Assembly (NCBI GenBank): GCA_028023455.1 | Contig: JAQFVV010000064.1 | Location: 1,709,825-1,773,824 of the forward strand | Direction: 5' to 3' | DNA: 64,000 nt | Source: Epiperipatus broadwayi | Lineage: Eukaryota > Onychophora > Udeonychophora > Euonychophora > Peripatidae | In this document: one piece after another, positions 11,539-24,618 of the stretch | Layout of the letters: every line of letters begins with the position of its first letter | Numbering within the stretch: position 1 is the first letter of the stretch | Notes under the pieces: model-generated | What the model was told of the DNA's origin: nothing | Seen by the model: only the letters and a program-made list of their open reading frames with translations | The model's database searches: none | Program-made: the position numbers and the translations under genes

Positions 11539-12390
11539 CAGTGGTGCCCAACCTTTAACTTGACGCGAGCCAGTTGAGAATTTAAAAAAATTTGGGGAGC
11601 CACAATTATATATTACATTTTTCATATTACATTTATAAACATGGTACTTGGGTACTAAACCTGCAATGTAGGGAGATAGATGGGGGGGGGTGGCCTATTC
11701 ACATTGGTATCAATCCGCCATTTCTAATGTGGCCAAAATAACGTGTACATGGATCTTTCTCGATGAAAACATCAATATATACAGCAAAATATATATGTGT
11801 ACACGAATCTATCTCGATAAAAACAACTATTTACAGCACTAAACATCAATATATATATACAGCAAAATATAAAACAACTGTTTACAGCACTAAACATCGA
11901 TATATACAGCAAAATATATACGTGTACATGGATCTATCTCGATAAAAACTATTTCCAGCACTAAACACAATATATATACAGCACCAAACCAAATGTCTAC
12001 AAGGATCTTTCTCGATAAAAACAACAATATATACAAGAGCACTAAACACAATATATATATATAGCACCAAACCAAACATGTACAGCAAAAAAAAAAAAAT
12101 GGTGTAATATGTTAAAAAGAAAAAAAAATGTAAATACATTTTATTTATTAAAAATTTGGTAACATACATATAAATTACAATTACAGGAAAAATATATTTT
12201 ATTTAATGTGAAACCTGACACTGCATATCGTTATTGTTTGTATTGTAAAAATGTTTATTTTTTAGTGTGTGCATGTGCCATCAAGGAACATAAAATATTT
12301 TATCAATTTTTTTGAAGAGTGCAATTCGAGCCACATTAAACAGTTACGCGAGCCACATGTGACTCGCGAGCTACGGGTTGGGCATCCCTG
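11539..12390. mobile_element. Non-autonomous hAT element with perfect 8-bp target duplication
   Basis: Starts CAGTGGTGCCCAACC and ends GGTTGGGCATCCCTG, which are near-perfect terminal inverted repeats. GTCTGAAC duplicates flank it at 11531-11538 and 12391-12398. The CAGNGG...CCCTG ends and 8-bp duplication are diagnostic of hAT. There is no transposase. The interior (about 11750-12080) is a degenerate tandem array of ATATATACAGCA / CTCGATAAAAAC modules. Confidence 0.88.
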
Positions 12391-12760
12391 GTCTGAACAA
12401 TTAAAGTATAAACATAGAAATTGAGACTGGAAATTTTCTAAAGATATTTACTAATTAATTCTAGATATATTGAAACATTATTCAATAATGATAAAACTAA
12501 TTTATATGGATAGGAATAGTATTTAATAATGAAAAATCTAATATATATATATATAAATAACTACAACCATTAAATGTCTGTATTTTTAAATTATATAATA
12601 ATAATTCAAACAAATATATTTAACACAGTATTCAAAATTAAATAATATATTCTTTACCAGAAGTACTTTCAATTGTTTCACTGACAATCTTTATCAACTG
12701 TTAATACAAACGTACAAAAAATAAAAACTTGCATTACCCATCATATATATATATATATAT

Positions 12761-13176
12761 TTAATGAATATTTAGATGGAAATCTTGAATGTGTGGAATT
12801 ATTCAATTAAATCAAGTTAATTAGAAAGCATTTAACCTAGAACAACTGCCCCAGGCCAAGAGTCAAAATAAATAACAAACTGATGCAGCCAAAAGAAGGA
12901 TACACAATTCTCTTTTATAAATGTAAGAAATCAAAGTATAACAAACTTTTTCAATTTTATTACTATATTTAATGAATATTTAGATGGAAATCTTGAATGT
13001 GTGGAATTATTCAATTAAATCAACTTAATTAGAAAGCACTTAACCTAGAACAACTGCCCCAGGCCAAGAGTCAAAATAAATAACAAACTGATGCAGCCAA
13101 AAGAAGGATACACAATTCTCTTTTTATAAATGTAAGAAATCAAAGTATAACAAACTTTTTCAATTTTATTACTATA
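12761..13176. repeat. Tandem array of a 208-bp unit, truncated by gap
   Basis: Two units begin TTAATGAATATTTAGATGG at 12761 and 12969 and end TTTTATTACTATA. The second unit ends exactly at the first N. The unit resembles one arm of the foldback element at 34791-34968. Confidence 0.88.
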
Positions 13177-13676
13177 NNNNNNNNNNNNNNNNNNNNNNNN
13201 NNNNNNNNNNNNNNNNNNNNNNNNNNNNNNNNNNNNNNNNNNNNNNNNNNNNNNNNNNNNNNNNNNNNNNNNNNNNNNNNNNNNNNNNNNNNNNNNNNNN
13301 NNNNNNNNNNNNNNNNNNNNNNNNNNNNNNNNNNNNNNNNNNNNNNNNNNNNNNNNNNNNNNNNNNNNNNNNNNNNNNNNNNNNNNNNNNNNNNNNNNNN
13401 NNNNNNNNNNNNNNNNNNNNNNNNNNNNNNNNNNNNNNNNNNNNNNNNNNNNNNNNNNNNNNNNNNNNNNNNNNNNNNNNNNNNNNNNNNNNNNNNNNNN
13501 NNNNNNNNNNNNNNNNNNNNNNNNNNNNNNNNNNNNNNNNNNNNNNNNNNNNNNNNNNNNNNNNNNNNNNNNNNNNNNNNNNNNNNNNNNNNNNNNNNNN
13601 NNNNNNNNNNNNNNNNNNNNNNNNNNNNNNNNNNNNNNNNNNNNNNNNNNNNNNNNNNNNNNNNNNNNNNNNNNNN
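13177..13676. other. Assembly gap (500 N)
   Basis: Exactly 500 N, the size of an arbitrary scaffold spacer. It falls inside the 208-bp tandem array, at the same place where the second block has an inserted transposon. Confidence 0.99.
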
Positions 13677-13819
13677 AATATTTATAATTTGTCTTCAAAA
13701 CTGATAAATATATTTTTAATGAGATTATTTTTTTCAATTAACAATAACTTTAATACATAATGTGTAACTTCTAAATATCACATGATCACATTTCCTATAC
13801 TAGCACATTAATTGTTGAT

Positions 13820-14065
13820 AAACAGAGCAAAACTCTCCATACAGTATTGCCACCTGTGCTAAACAGAATGTGTGGATGCCAGGAGGCCCATGCACCAAAT
13901 ACCTATCTAATGCCTACTCATCCAATATCCCCAGACTAGTTTCTGGCTTGTGACAGCAAATCAGTGAGGCATTAGATAGGGATTTTATGCTGAGACCTTC
14001 TGGCATCCATTCGGTGCTCTGTTAAGCACAGGTGGCAATACTGTATGGAAAGTTTTGCTCTGTTT
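13820..14065. mobile_element. Foldback MITE, about 246 bp
   Basis: The left arm AACAGAGCAAAACTCTCCAT ... CAGTATTGCCACCTGTGCT ... GGATGCCAGGAGG is the reverse complement, with a few mismatches, of the right arm ending TTGCTCTGTT. The arms are about 70 bp and further partial pairing runs to the centre. No coding capacity is visible. A degenerate relative lies near 1110-1200. Confidence 0.75.
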
Positions 14066-14194
14066 AACTTCTAAATATTGGGAATATTAAGATACTAAAA
14101 TAAAAAACATTGAGCAAGTGATAATGGATGAAAAACTGTAATAGAAGATGATGTAAGAGTAACCCCTTGAATATAATGTAGTGTTCTCAGATTG

Positions 14195-14549
14195 AAACCA
14201 AATAAACATCACAAAAGACATGAGTTTACATAATATTGTTTATCAGAAAAATTCTGTTTTCATACAACATTTATGTGATCTAGTACAGAATGTAGTAATC
14301 AACAGATGCATACTGGCACTGCTTAAATAATCCTTATCCCAACGCATTTCTGCTGTCAGGTTCCCAAGACCCCAGTTTCTAACTGAAGGATTTCATCTGG
14401 GAAATGCCTTGGATTTTAGAACAGTACACCTGGACTTTTTGGACATAGTAATTTTTTTCTGTCACTGTTTTTCTATCAAATTACTAGCCCAAACTGAAAA
14501 ACATGTCAAGGTAATTTCAATCTAAATAACAGTGATGTTTATTTGGTTT
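14195..14549. mobile_element. Possible small inverted-repeat element
   Basis: AAACCAAATAAACATCAC (14195-14212) is the exact reverse complement of 14532-14549. The 18-bp arms with about 320 bp between them look like a MITE, but no target duplication was found, so the call is tentative. Confidence 0.4.
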
Positions 14550-14559
14550 TTATACCAAT

Positions 14560-16900
14560 CCTGGTCAGAAAATAAAAATGCCTATTACTGTTAAAACGAA
14601 AGGCACCCATAATATACCAAATATTTTATTAGTTTCAGATATATATTGTTATACAAGCATATTGACCAGGTTGAAACATTAAATATGTTTTTCAGTTTAA
14701 TTAGATAAAAAAAGAAAAAGAAAAGATGGCTGCTAAAAAAATGAATTAGATCCAAAAGATCCAGATGCATTGTTCCAATATCCCAAAAACTTCTTAGTGA
14801 TGAAAGACAAAAGCTAGAAAATGGTCTTGGGATAATGAATTGGAAGCACTTTAGATAGGAACTTATTAAGTATTACCATAAGGCATTTATTGATAACTCA
14901 AAACCCCATTAGATGATATAAATATGTTAGGAAAAATATTCTTAGTTTCTACTATAAACTAACTATAAGCAAAACATATAACATATATAATGCATAAATA
15001 TCAGTGAAGCAAATTAATTCATATTACAACAAATATCATATCTCAGATCAACTTTCTACAGAATTCTTTATTTTAAGCCAACCAAGTTCCCCCATGACTA
15101 TTACTTTTTTTACTTCTTTGGAGTCAAATACTCCTTGCCCCAATACTCATCATCCTTCACTTTTATTCATTCCATTGCCCTGTGTCATTTGGTAGCACAG
15201 TCTCCAGAAGCCCACAATACATGAATTGCAGCCAACAAAACATTTTGGGCTCAAATGTCTTAAAATTCCCCCAAAGTGAGAGAATTTGTTTTTTTTTATT
15301 ACTCTTTTCATAAACTACTATATTCTTATTTTCACTAAAGATTATTTTTAGATTTCTTCTCATCTGCAGAAACATTGCTATTGTAAATTCTACATCATTT
15401 ATACCATTTCTGAAATGCCATCCATAAAGAAACTTTCAAATTTACTGCAATGTTTTCATTTAATATTATGAGAAAATCCCACCCAATACATAACACTTGT
15501 ACCTCAAGTTAGATTTTTATATTGGACTATTTTCATCATCTTATATACATATTGAATGTCTTTAGAAAACTTTGTATTTTTATTTTTAAATATTTAAAAT
15601 CTATTCAACTTTTAGTAATAGCACATCAAACTAGAACACCATCATCTAAAACCTTCAGAAAAACATTTTCTTTCCCTTGTGCTTACTTTTTCTTTTACCA
15701 CATTTTTAAACTTTTTTTACAATTCTTCTTTTAAATGTTTATAATTTTTCAGTTAAATTTTATTAAAAGTTACTCTTTTGCAATTTCTTGTATTAAAAAT
15801 GTGTCCTATTCTAGCAGCTATGATCCAAACAGGTCTAGTAAATTTTTCCAAAAATTTATTCTGGGAACTGTCTGTCTTGTTTATTTAATGGTAGATTCTT
15901 GAGTTTAAAGACCATGGTTTGTGGCCATCTTTATTACTTTTTTAACTCCCATAACAATAATGACATCTCTATAATAATAATCTCTTTATCCTTCATATGT
16001 AGCATTTTATTTGCATGGAACCTCTTATTTTATTTAAAAGTTATTATCAATATTTTTCTTTTTAAAAAAAGGTTTTTTCAATTTAATTTTAAATATTTTT
16101 ATGCTCACATTTGACAGTATATTGTAAGTTTTTGTTTTTCCTAAAAGTTTTACTCATTACAAGTTTTAAAATATTAATAAAATGAATTTAGAATGATGCT
16201 TTGTTTGTCCTCTGTCAATTTTTCTATAAAGTTCTGCATCTAATCTTGGGAATACTCCTTATTAAACATAAAACTATGATCCCTACTGTAATGCTACAAA
16301 CAAAGCCTGAAGATGACCGTTTCAACAATGTGATAGCTCTTTAGTGAAATAGCAGATTGGGTTACTTGGATTAAATAAATCAATAAAATAAATAAAACTA
16401 ATAACATTTTTTGAAATAAATATAATGGAATAAATTTAATCCATGAAGTTTTGTTTTAATAAAATAATAGTGTGATAAATTTAAGTTATGTAACTATATT
16501 AAAATAAAGAACTTGATTAGATTTGTAGATAACAAAAAAAAGAATCCATGAATTTTATTAGTAAAAAGCAAAACAAACCATGTTATACATTTTGAAAGGA
16601 AAAAATCAAGTCAAAAAGTAATAATCCACATGTGTTATTATTGGACAGTAGCATAATGGAATTAATTAAAAATAAAAATATATAGTATATAAGCTGCTAG
16701 AAAAGACTGTACTAAGGGCATGTAAATATAGTTTTATATTCCTAAATTCAGGAATGTTTTTTAGGGCACCCAATCTTTATTGTTTTATATATATGAAAAA
16801 GAAACAATGCAAAACACTATCTGAACTCAGTGAAAAATATTTGAAACACCCCATGGCTATATTATTTTAGCCACACTCTCCATTTAAGTAAAGAAAACTC
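14560..16900. other. AT-rich non-coding stretch
   Basis: Nothing convincing is seen. There are only short open frames dominated by F, L, I and N codons, as expected by chance, and no recognisable transposon ends. Confidence 0.5.
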
Positions 16901-16929
16901 AAATTGTAGGGTGGTGCTGTAAATTTTAG

Positions 16930-17054
16930 AGTTTTTTTTTTTTTTTTTTTTTTTCATATGTCATAGCATCTGCCGGAGCGCGAACCCACACCCGTCTGCA
17001 AGTAACTACTTGCTTGCATGGCGGCTGAAAAAACTCTCGGCTAACAACGCAAGA
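16930..17054 (-). mobile_element. tRNA-derived SINE
   Basis: On the minus strand it begins GTCTTGCGTTG, contains the pol III B-box-like GGTGTGGGTTCGCGCTCC, continues CGGCAGATGCTATGA and ends in a run of about 24 A. The second SINE at 40438-40532 shares the GTCTTxCxTTG head and the CGGCxGATGCTATGA tail. Flanks AAATTTTAGA (16920) and AAATTTTGGG (17055) suggest a short, decayed target duplication. Confidence 0.72.
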
Positions 17055-17069
17055 CAAATTTTGGGTGCC

Positions 17070-17220
17070 TCTTTATTTAAAAGAAAGAGTGTGGTTGGAT
17101 TAAGATTGCTAAGGGGCATTTCATATCCAAATATATTAGCATGGCACTGGTTCCCCCATTCCCGTAAATACAAGCTATTGCTTTGAATAATTATATATAT
17201 ATATAAGTCATATGACATCT

Positions 17221-17254
<34 letters not shown>

Positions 17255-18985
17255 CAGTTCTGAAAGTGAAATGTGTCTTCAAATGTAAATTGAGACTAAA
17301 AAAATATTGGCTTTTATGTTTAAATTACAGAATATGCAATGTTATTCAACCTAAAAATACTGTAGCTTAAACCATAAATAAGAAGATATGGGCCTGTTTG
17401 GAACTTGATCCATAACTACTACAACATTTGGATCATTTATAACTCACCTGCCACTAAGAAGCAAGTATGCACCCATCAGCATCTATGACTGAATATTTAA
17501 AAAAGAATTTAGAAAAAAAAAACCAAATTGGAAGGATAATAAAATATTGCAGGATGTGACAACACAAATCACAATCATGGAATTGTATAAGTATAAAAAT
17601 TAAAACAATGCTAGCATTTTCTTTTAAAACTTTAGGAGGTAAAGGTAGCAAACAGTTTATATTAATTGATTTTTTTCGTATTTTTTTATTTTGAGAATAT
17701 ATGCGATTTTTTTTCATTTTATTCTGAAATGATTTTTCAAAAATTATATAGTGTAAATAAATTGTTTTTAGTAATTTTTATAAATTTGACATTGTCAATG
17801 CTATTTTAAATCCCATATTCCATTGCAAATGTACACCTAACTTTTAATTTCCATGCTGATATAAAAAGTAGAGAGAATACTTCACCACTGAGAAAATGCG
17901 AATTTTAGTGGGGACTGAAGGAATTGGTAGGAAGAATTTATTATCTTAAGGTTTATTTTTACTGGGAAAAGATGACATCTTAATAAAGGTTGTTAAGCAT
18001 TCTTTTTGCATTAATTATATAGAAATAAAAAGTCATATTTCAAATTTGTAGGAGGTGATTGAAAAGGAAATATAACTCTTTGGTTCAACCATCATTACCA
18101 TTGTTGATTTCTATATAAAGATTAGACTAGTTAAAGCTATATTGAAAAACACTCCTTCTAGGATACGACTACACTACATTTTATGCTTTTTTTATTATTA
18201 AAAATTTAATTATTTTTGCACATTTTTATATATCTATATAAACTCACAACTAAGAATGTAATTTTAAATTTGCCTCTATCTTAGCCTCTCATATACACAC
18301 CTGCAATTTTCATGCTAATTTTTTTAATAAAGTAAAATTCATATCTATCACTTCATTACAGTGATCACTCATATTCAATAATTTACAATTATTCTTTTTT
18401 AAGTTATCTACATTCTAGTATAAACATTTTCCAAGATATTCTTATTCTATTTTTACCCGTCTTGCCCATTTCCAATATAAAAAACCTAATTTATATTAGA
18501 TCATGCTGACATCTATAGATTTGTTTTAAAACTTCTGACATCAGTACATTCATTTTAAAACTAAGTTATTAAATTTCTTTTTTCTAACACTAGATGGAGA
18601 ATAATTCAGTTTCTATAAGTAACTGAAAATTTTATAACAAAAGTCAGTGGTTTACATTATTATTCATTGAATAACCAAGTACAACTAAATGTTGAACAAT
18701 CATTGTTATGCAGATGTACAATTTCTGATTTTCCCTGCTTTGATGTTAAGTAAACATATTGGCAGGAAGGAATTTCTACCATTAAAATGAGAGATGACAT
18801 GTTTAAGTGAGATCAGCATGTTCATAAGAAAAGATGCCTAATTGAAAAGGTAACATGCAGTTAGATGTGACATGGTTTTGTCTTATAATGTTATATCTCA
18901 TAATTAACTCTTAGGCTATTAAAAATGATTTGTCTAATTATTGGAAGGATAAAATAAAATGCAATAAAATAATGTCATCCACGAA
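17070..18985. other. AT-rich non-coding stretch
   Basis: Contains a short (TA)n run at about 17226-17252 and no recognisable gene or element. Confidence 0.5.
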
Positions 18986-18990
18986 AGGTA

Positions 18991-19059
18991 TATAAAACAA
19001 AATGAAATGAACATAAAACATTTTAATGTTTGATTATGTTCATTTCATTTTGTTTTATA
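18991..19059. repeat. Perfect 26-bp inverted repeat (hairpin)
   Basis: TATAAAACAAAATGAAATGA plus ACATAA (18991-19016) is exactly the reverse complement of 19034-19059, with a 17-bp loop. Confidence 0.85.
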
Positions 19060-19129
19060 GATCTTGAAAATTTTTTTACAATACTTTATTATTGGTAATT
19101 ATTATTATATGATCTCTGATACATTAGGC

Positions 19130-19545
19130 CAGGGGTCCCCTACCGTGTACCCTGTGGGCACCATAGTGCCCGTAAGACCATTTTACGTGTGCTTCTGCCA
19201 CTATCTGAATTTCACGATTAAAAATTATTTATCTGTTCACAAATAAATTTAATTTTTAAAATTTCTTATAAGGTATTGTAGTATATTGTAGTCAAATTTG
19301 TAGGGCATACTATACTTTTTACAGCGTAAAAATATAAATGTTAATTATATGTTAAAATTTTATTTTTGAAATAAATATTTTTTTGTACATTATGTGTATT
19401 ATTAACAATATCCAACTATAAATTTACATTGAAAAAATAAATGATGCCCGCCACCTGGTTGAAAAAATAAGTGGTGCGCTACCATCTGGCCAGTATTATA
19501 GAATGTGAAACGCCTTAAGTGTAAAAAAGGTTGGGGACGCCCTTG
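19130..19545. mobile_element. Non-autonomous hAT element, 416 bp
   Basis: Begins CAGGGGTCCCCTACC and ends GGTTGGGGACGCCCTTG, with flanking 8-bp duplications CATTAGGC (19122-19129) and CATTAGGT (19546-19553). The subterminal GTGGGCACC / GGTGCGC motifs are typical of hAT ends. No open frame of note. Confidence 0.85.
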
Positions 19546-19553
19546 CATTAGGT

Positions 19554-20925
19554 AAAGAATCAGAACTATTCATATATATATTGAACTAGGCCAGAAAAAA
19601 TTGCTCTGGATATTTTCTTTAAACCTTAGGACGCAACTGAGCTGCGACTTCTACTATGGCAATAGGAATACGGCTGCCCCCCAAGCAGAAAATAAAAATA
19701 CCATAGTGAAACATCAACAATACCTATAACCAGGTCAAGGTTTTACAAAGTATAACTTTACAATCACACTTCATTCTATATAGCACTTCTCAAAACCTAG
19801 ATTTGAACCCCTGCCACCTGGAGCTTCACTTTATTTGTTTTATGGGATTAACTTCAGATGCCAGATAATAGTAAGTTATATAGTCAGCATATTCAATTGC
19901 TTGACATATACTGAAGCTATCTGCTTTTATAAGTTATAAGGAGGGAGATCTTTGGCACACTTGTCAAGACAAGCCCTTTATAAATTAAACTACTGGTGAT
20001 ACAATTAAAAAAGAATCACATATATCATGCCGCTCAATTGTTTAAGCTTGTAAAATAAAAACAAAGGGCTATAATAATATAAATAATAAACTTTGTTAAA
20101 TAAATGCTATGAAGAAAACCATTTTAATATCTATCTAAATCACCCCAAATCCAAGAACAATGGTTTCATGTTTTGGCACTCTGATGAGAGAAGTTGCTAC
20201 AGTAAGCTTCAGACACTTGAATTCTTTTAATCACTAATTTTATATTGCATTTGTTTCAGGTGAAATGTTGAGTAGAAAATCCCCAAATTTTCCCCAGTTT
20301 CACATGTCTTAAAACCCAACTCATCAAACTCAAACTTATTTATACTGGGCTGAGATTTTTTTAAATAAACTACTTATTTTTAAAAAGCAAATATTAACAT
20401 TATAATGTTATTGGTTTCAAAGCAAAGACTTCAGCTCAGTCTTAAAAATGTCATCTCATGTGAAGCTCAATTTTTTAAGCTTGTTAGTAAAAACAAAAAG
20501 GCTTTACTTTCATTATTCTTTCCAGATTATTTATGATAATTCTTTCTTAAGAAAAACAGATAAAATATATCTATCCCAAAATACACTAAAGTTCAAATAA
20601 CTGTGTTATTATGCTTTGACATAATCTGTTGAGGCTTTATTAAGGTAGTTTTGAACCCTAGATCATAAAATACCTTTCAAAAACAACATTTATCTAAGAG
20701 TTGTTTATTACGGGAAAAATCTGAAATGTAAATAAAATTTTAAGTTTCATATTTAAATGGTTAACTCATAGATTGATCCTCAACAATAGTTATTATTTTT
20801 AAATATTTGTCTGCGGCTTTACTCCAATTTCTCATGAAAAATCACTACTGTCAAACCATTAAGTTAACAAGATCAGATAAGTTTTCAGGTAAAGATAGTT
20901 GAAAAAGTAACTCTAACAAGCAATT
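19554..20925. other. Non-coding; degenerate inverted repeat fragments
   Basis: Segments at about 19980-20230 and 20440-20720 look like reverse-complement versions of the repeat at 1855-2515 (for example AAGAACAATGGTTTCATGTT and AACATTTATCTAAGAGTTG). A B-box-like GGTTCAAATC occurs on the minus strand near 19803. No gene is seen. Confidence 0.45.
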
Positions 20926-22954
20926 ATCATCTGGCTTGTTAGAGCAATTAAAAAGCTCTTTGTTTTTCTTTACAATAAAAAAACTTTAGAGTCATCTGAT
21001 CTGCCAGTTTTTATTGAATACTATAAAATCACTGCTTTGATAAACAGTGCAGTCTTCTGAGTACTTGCTTTCCCTAGTACTCTAGGGTTTGAAAGCAGAA
21101 ACATCTCTCCTGGCCCAATGCTATTTGGAGTTGGAATGTCTCAGTTTGAAAGACATCACAGAATATCTAAAAAATTCTATGATTTTTCTCCTCAATCCCT
21201 AACTCTGAAACTGGTCTGCTGGCTTAAGGTTGAAGTATTTTAAGATCTGTTGTCTGGACCCACTTTAGATGACTTATCCTGTGAAAGTGCCAAAGCAGAA
21301 ACCATTAATCTTAGGTTTGAGATGGTACAATGGGAAAGATATCACACCAAATGCTTTCTCTTTATTAACATTTTATCAATAAAAGCTTGTGAAATGAAAT
21401 TATCTTAACTTACCACATTCTACAGCAGCTGCCACAGTTAAAAGAGATAAAATCATTGAAACAATAAATTAATAAACAGAGGTTTATTTTTAGGCTTACA
21501 CACTTCTCCAGAACACTGCTCTCATATAATAAAAATTTATATATGAAATATCTTAAGATTATGTTGGGTATAGCATATGAGAGTCACATCAAAGTTCTTT
21601 TATTCCTAAAAATATAGATAATTGTAACAAAAAAAAAAGTACCATTTATCTTGGATTTGAAATACCATATCACCATACTATAGATTAAGTTCCTTGCTTG
21701 TTGGGTTATTTATATACAATAAATCAGTTTACCTTTGATTTACATTGATGAGTTTCCCGCTTCATTTTGATTTCTTCAAGTTTAAAATGAAAGTAAGAAA
21801 AATATTATCAACGGTTCAAAATGGAACATTGGATTTACTAAATGGACATTCTTTTTATTGAATTGATTATTCAAACACTAACTTGTGTTTTTTAGCACAT
21901 TATATGTTGGTACGTAAAAATTTAGTAGTTAAGTAAATGAAAACTACTAAATAGACAGTTGACAATTTCTCTTACGTTAAACCACCAATAGAAATAACTA
22001 ATGTTAAATGTTAAAAAACCTTATATGAGTAACGTAATAAAAAAAAAAATTATCAGAATTTCTGACAAAGCTCTGCCTTTTATATTTCCTCCTCCATTAT
22101 TTTCTTTTCACCATTCTAAGATCAAGGTTAGTTAATTTTATATTTCACATCTTAATCTCCGCTGAAATTCATCTACTATCCTCAACAGGATTAATTTTTG
22201 ATTATATGATTATCTAATCTTGTTTTGAGATTCATCATTATTACTATTAATTGGATAGTATACCGTGAGATTTTTTTGATGGTTCACTTTAGTTATATAT
22301 TTTTTATAATTTAAGTAATCTTTAATGTATTACAATTTAAAAGTTTCTTTTTTACAAATCTGTTGCCATTAAGTTCATTTGATTTGACTAATTCTTGTTT
22401 TTTATCTATTTTACATTTTTAATTTCCAAGAAAAACTAAATTAAACTTTAGTAGGATATCACTACTCACCTAGTTGTTAGCTTTAATATATTTTTTTTTA
22501 TTTTTAAAAAAGAAAAAGAGTGATGCATTAACTTTCATTTTTTATGAGTTTGAGGTTTTTAGAAGAAAAAAATTTAAGAAACATAATTTTTGCTGTATTT
22601 TTAATATTTTAAATCTTTTTAAAATCAATTTTAGTCATTTATTTAAAAATGGTAGATTATATATATATTTCTAGATATATTTTTTTTAACATATATATTC
22701 ACTAAAATAAATTAATTATATATACTGAAACAAAAGTAACTACAATTTTATGTGAACTATATATATTCATCAAATTCATTAATAAATAAATTATGAAAAT
22801 GTAAAAAATGATATAATCTATACTTTTACCCTTGAGATATTATTTAACTAGACTGATTTTCGTGTTTGCATATTAGTGTCGACGTAAATTACAGAGGAAT
22901 CTTAATTGATTCCAATTCAATTTTTCATACATTAAACTATAATTATATATATAT

Positions 22955-24601
22955 TGGAACGTGTTAAAATGTGTTGTTTGAAACACCCGGGATCATAGGC
23001 AGAGAAAAACATACGCGGAGAGTATGTATGCGCTAGCGGTAAATATGAAGAGTATACAACTATGATTACATTTTCAGGACATAGCTTCTTCTCGACTGTT
23101 GAGTTGAAGGGCACATCGGGAGCTTTTTTGTTTGTGCAACACGCTCGCGAGCATACGACTAAATCCACGAAAGCTAAACTCCAGCTGTTTATAATCACTA
23201 ATAGATTATACTTAATTAGTAATTAAAAGAATTGATAAAAGAATTTGTTAAAAAGAATTGACCGACAAATAAACTTTAATTTTAAAGATAATTTATTAAC
23301 TAACATTTATTTACTAAATTTAAACATTTTATACTTCTAATAAAACACACGCATATTTTAAATTAACATTCTAAATAGTTTAAATATTCTTGAATATTTT
23401 CATAACAGAACACTGGGAATTTATCTACTTTGACTAATAATATTGATATAAGGATCACACACATATTAACTCATGCACACACATAATAATGATAATAAAG
23501 GACTACATAGCATTTGAAATTTAATCACATATCAATAGTTCATTTATGTATGATATAAAGTTCATATAATTTGACTCTTGAAAGATTCGTACAAATTAAT
23601 GCAATGCAATGGCTATTACAGTATAAACGAAATAAGCAAATGTTTTTACCTAGGCTTTTGAATGTAGACATAGAATTTTGTTTCTTTGGAGGCTGCTTTC
23701 GGTGAAAATGTTTCCATTATGAATGCTTACCAGCCGGCTGGGACTTTTCCTTGATGAGTTTCCTGATTTTCACAATTATTACTATTGGAGACAATTAAAT
23801 ACTGACAGAGATTTTCTAAGTTGTTACGTTGACATTATTTCATGGGCAGATCTTGCTGTTTTCATCGGACTTTTTAGGCTGTGGAGAGGTGTGAATTCCC
23901 AAAATCTTCTCAACACTGCATTTTGTTTCTTAACTGACTCAATTAATTTCTGAACAGCACTACTCAATTACTTTGTGAACTGCACTCACTCAACTAATTT
24001 GTGAACTGACTACTGTCCGATAAAAAAGTCTATTTATATCTGCAACGTGTTGTCGAAATATTTCCGGCAAAGATCTGTTGTCGAATTCCAGTGATAATTA
24101 TTTGATAAACATGTTTTGAAAGATTGCTTAATTAGAAATAGCCATGCACAAACATTGTTTTATATCAATTAATAACCATTGCTGTGTTTTTTAATGATAA
24201 TCTTCTTTAACTTTCATTTATTTATAATAACATTTATTCTATTGTTGACACTCGCACATATATTAGTTTTAACATTATTTTTTCTTGAATGAAAAGAGAT
24301 TGGTATGTTTTAACTTTTTAAATTATATTTTTACGAATACTAATAAAAACTCTTTACTTCCTTTTATAACCCTTAGTTTAATTTCTCAAACCAAGACTCC
24401 CCCTCCCCCTTTTGATTAATTAATTGTAGCTTTTTATTTCAAAACTAACGCTAGAAAACTATTTGATTTTTATCTTTTTCAAAAACAAACTGAATAAACT
24501 CTTCAACATTTAATTTTATGTTTTTCTTTAACGAAAGATTATTTTAATAATATAATTTTAGATAAAATTATATGTGCCTATATCAATATAGGTACATTAC
24601 A
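22955..24601 (-). repeat. 3' LTR of element B2
   Basis: Matches 4047-5677. The first 240 bp (to about 23190) is markedly diverged and the rest is almost identical. A 76-codon antisense frame at 23723-23953 parallels that at 4806-5036. Confidence 0.8.
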
Positions 24602-24618
24602 CCACCCTTCCTTTTGAG
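24602..24618 (-). promoter_or_regulatory. Polypurine tract of element B2
   Basis: The minus strand CTCAAAAGGAAGGGTGG, identical to that of B1, adjoins the LTR start TGTAATG. Confidence 0.65.

Noticed and set aside
13045-13737. 230-codon minus-strand frame
   Set aside because: It spans the 500-N gap; the X residues are not sequence.
15004-16114. Several 60-70 codon frames as small genes
   Set aside because: F/L/I/N-rich chance frames with no splice sites, domains or start context.
19795-19830. Third tRNA-derived SINE from a B-box-like GGTTCAAATC
   Set aside because: No A box, tail or target duplication could be recognised around it.
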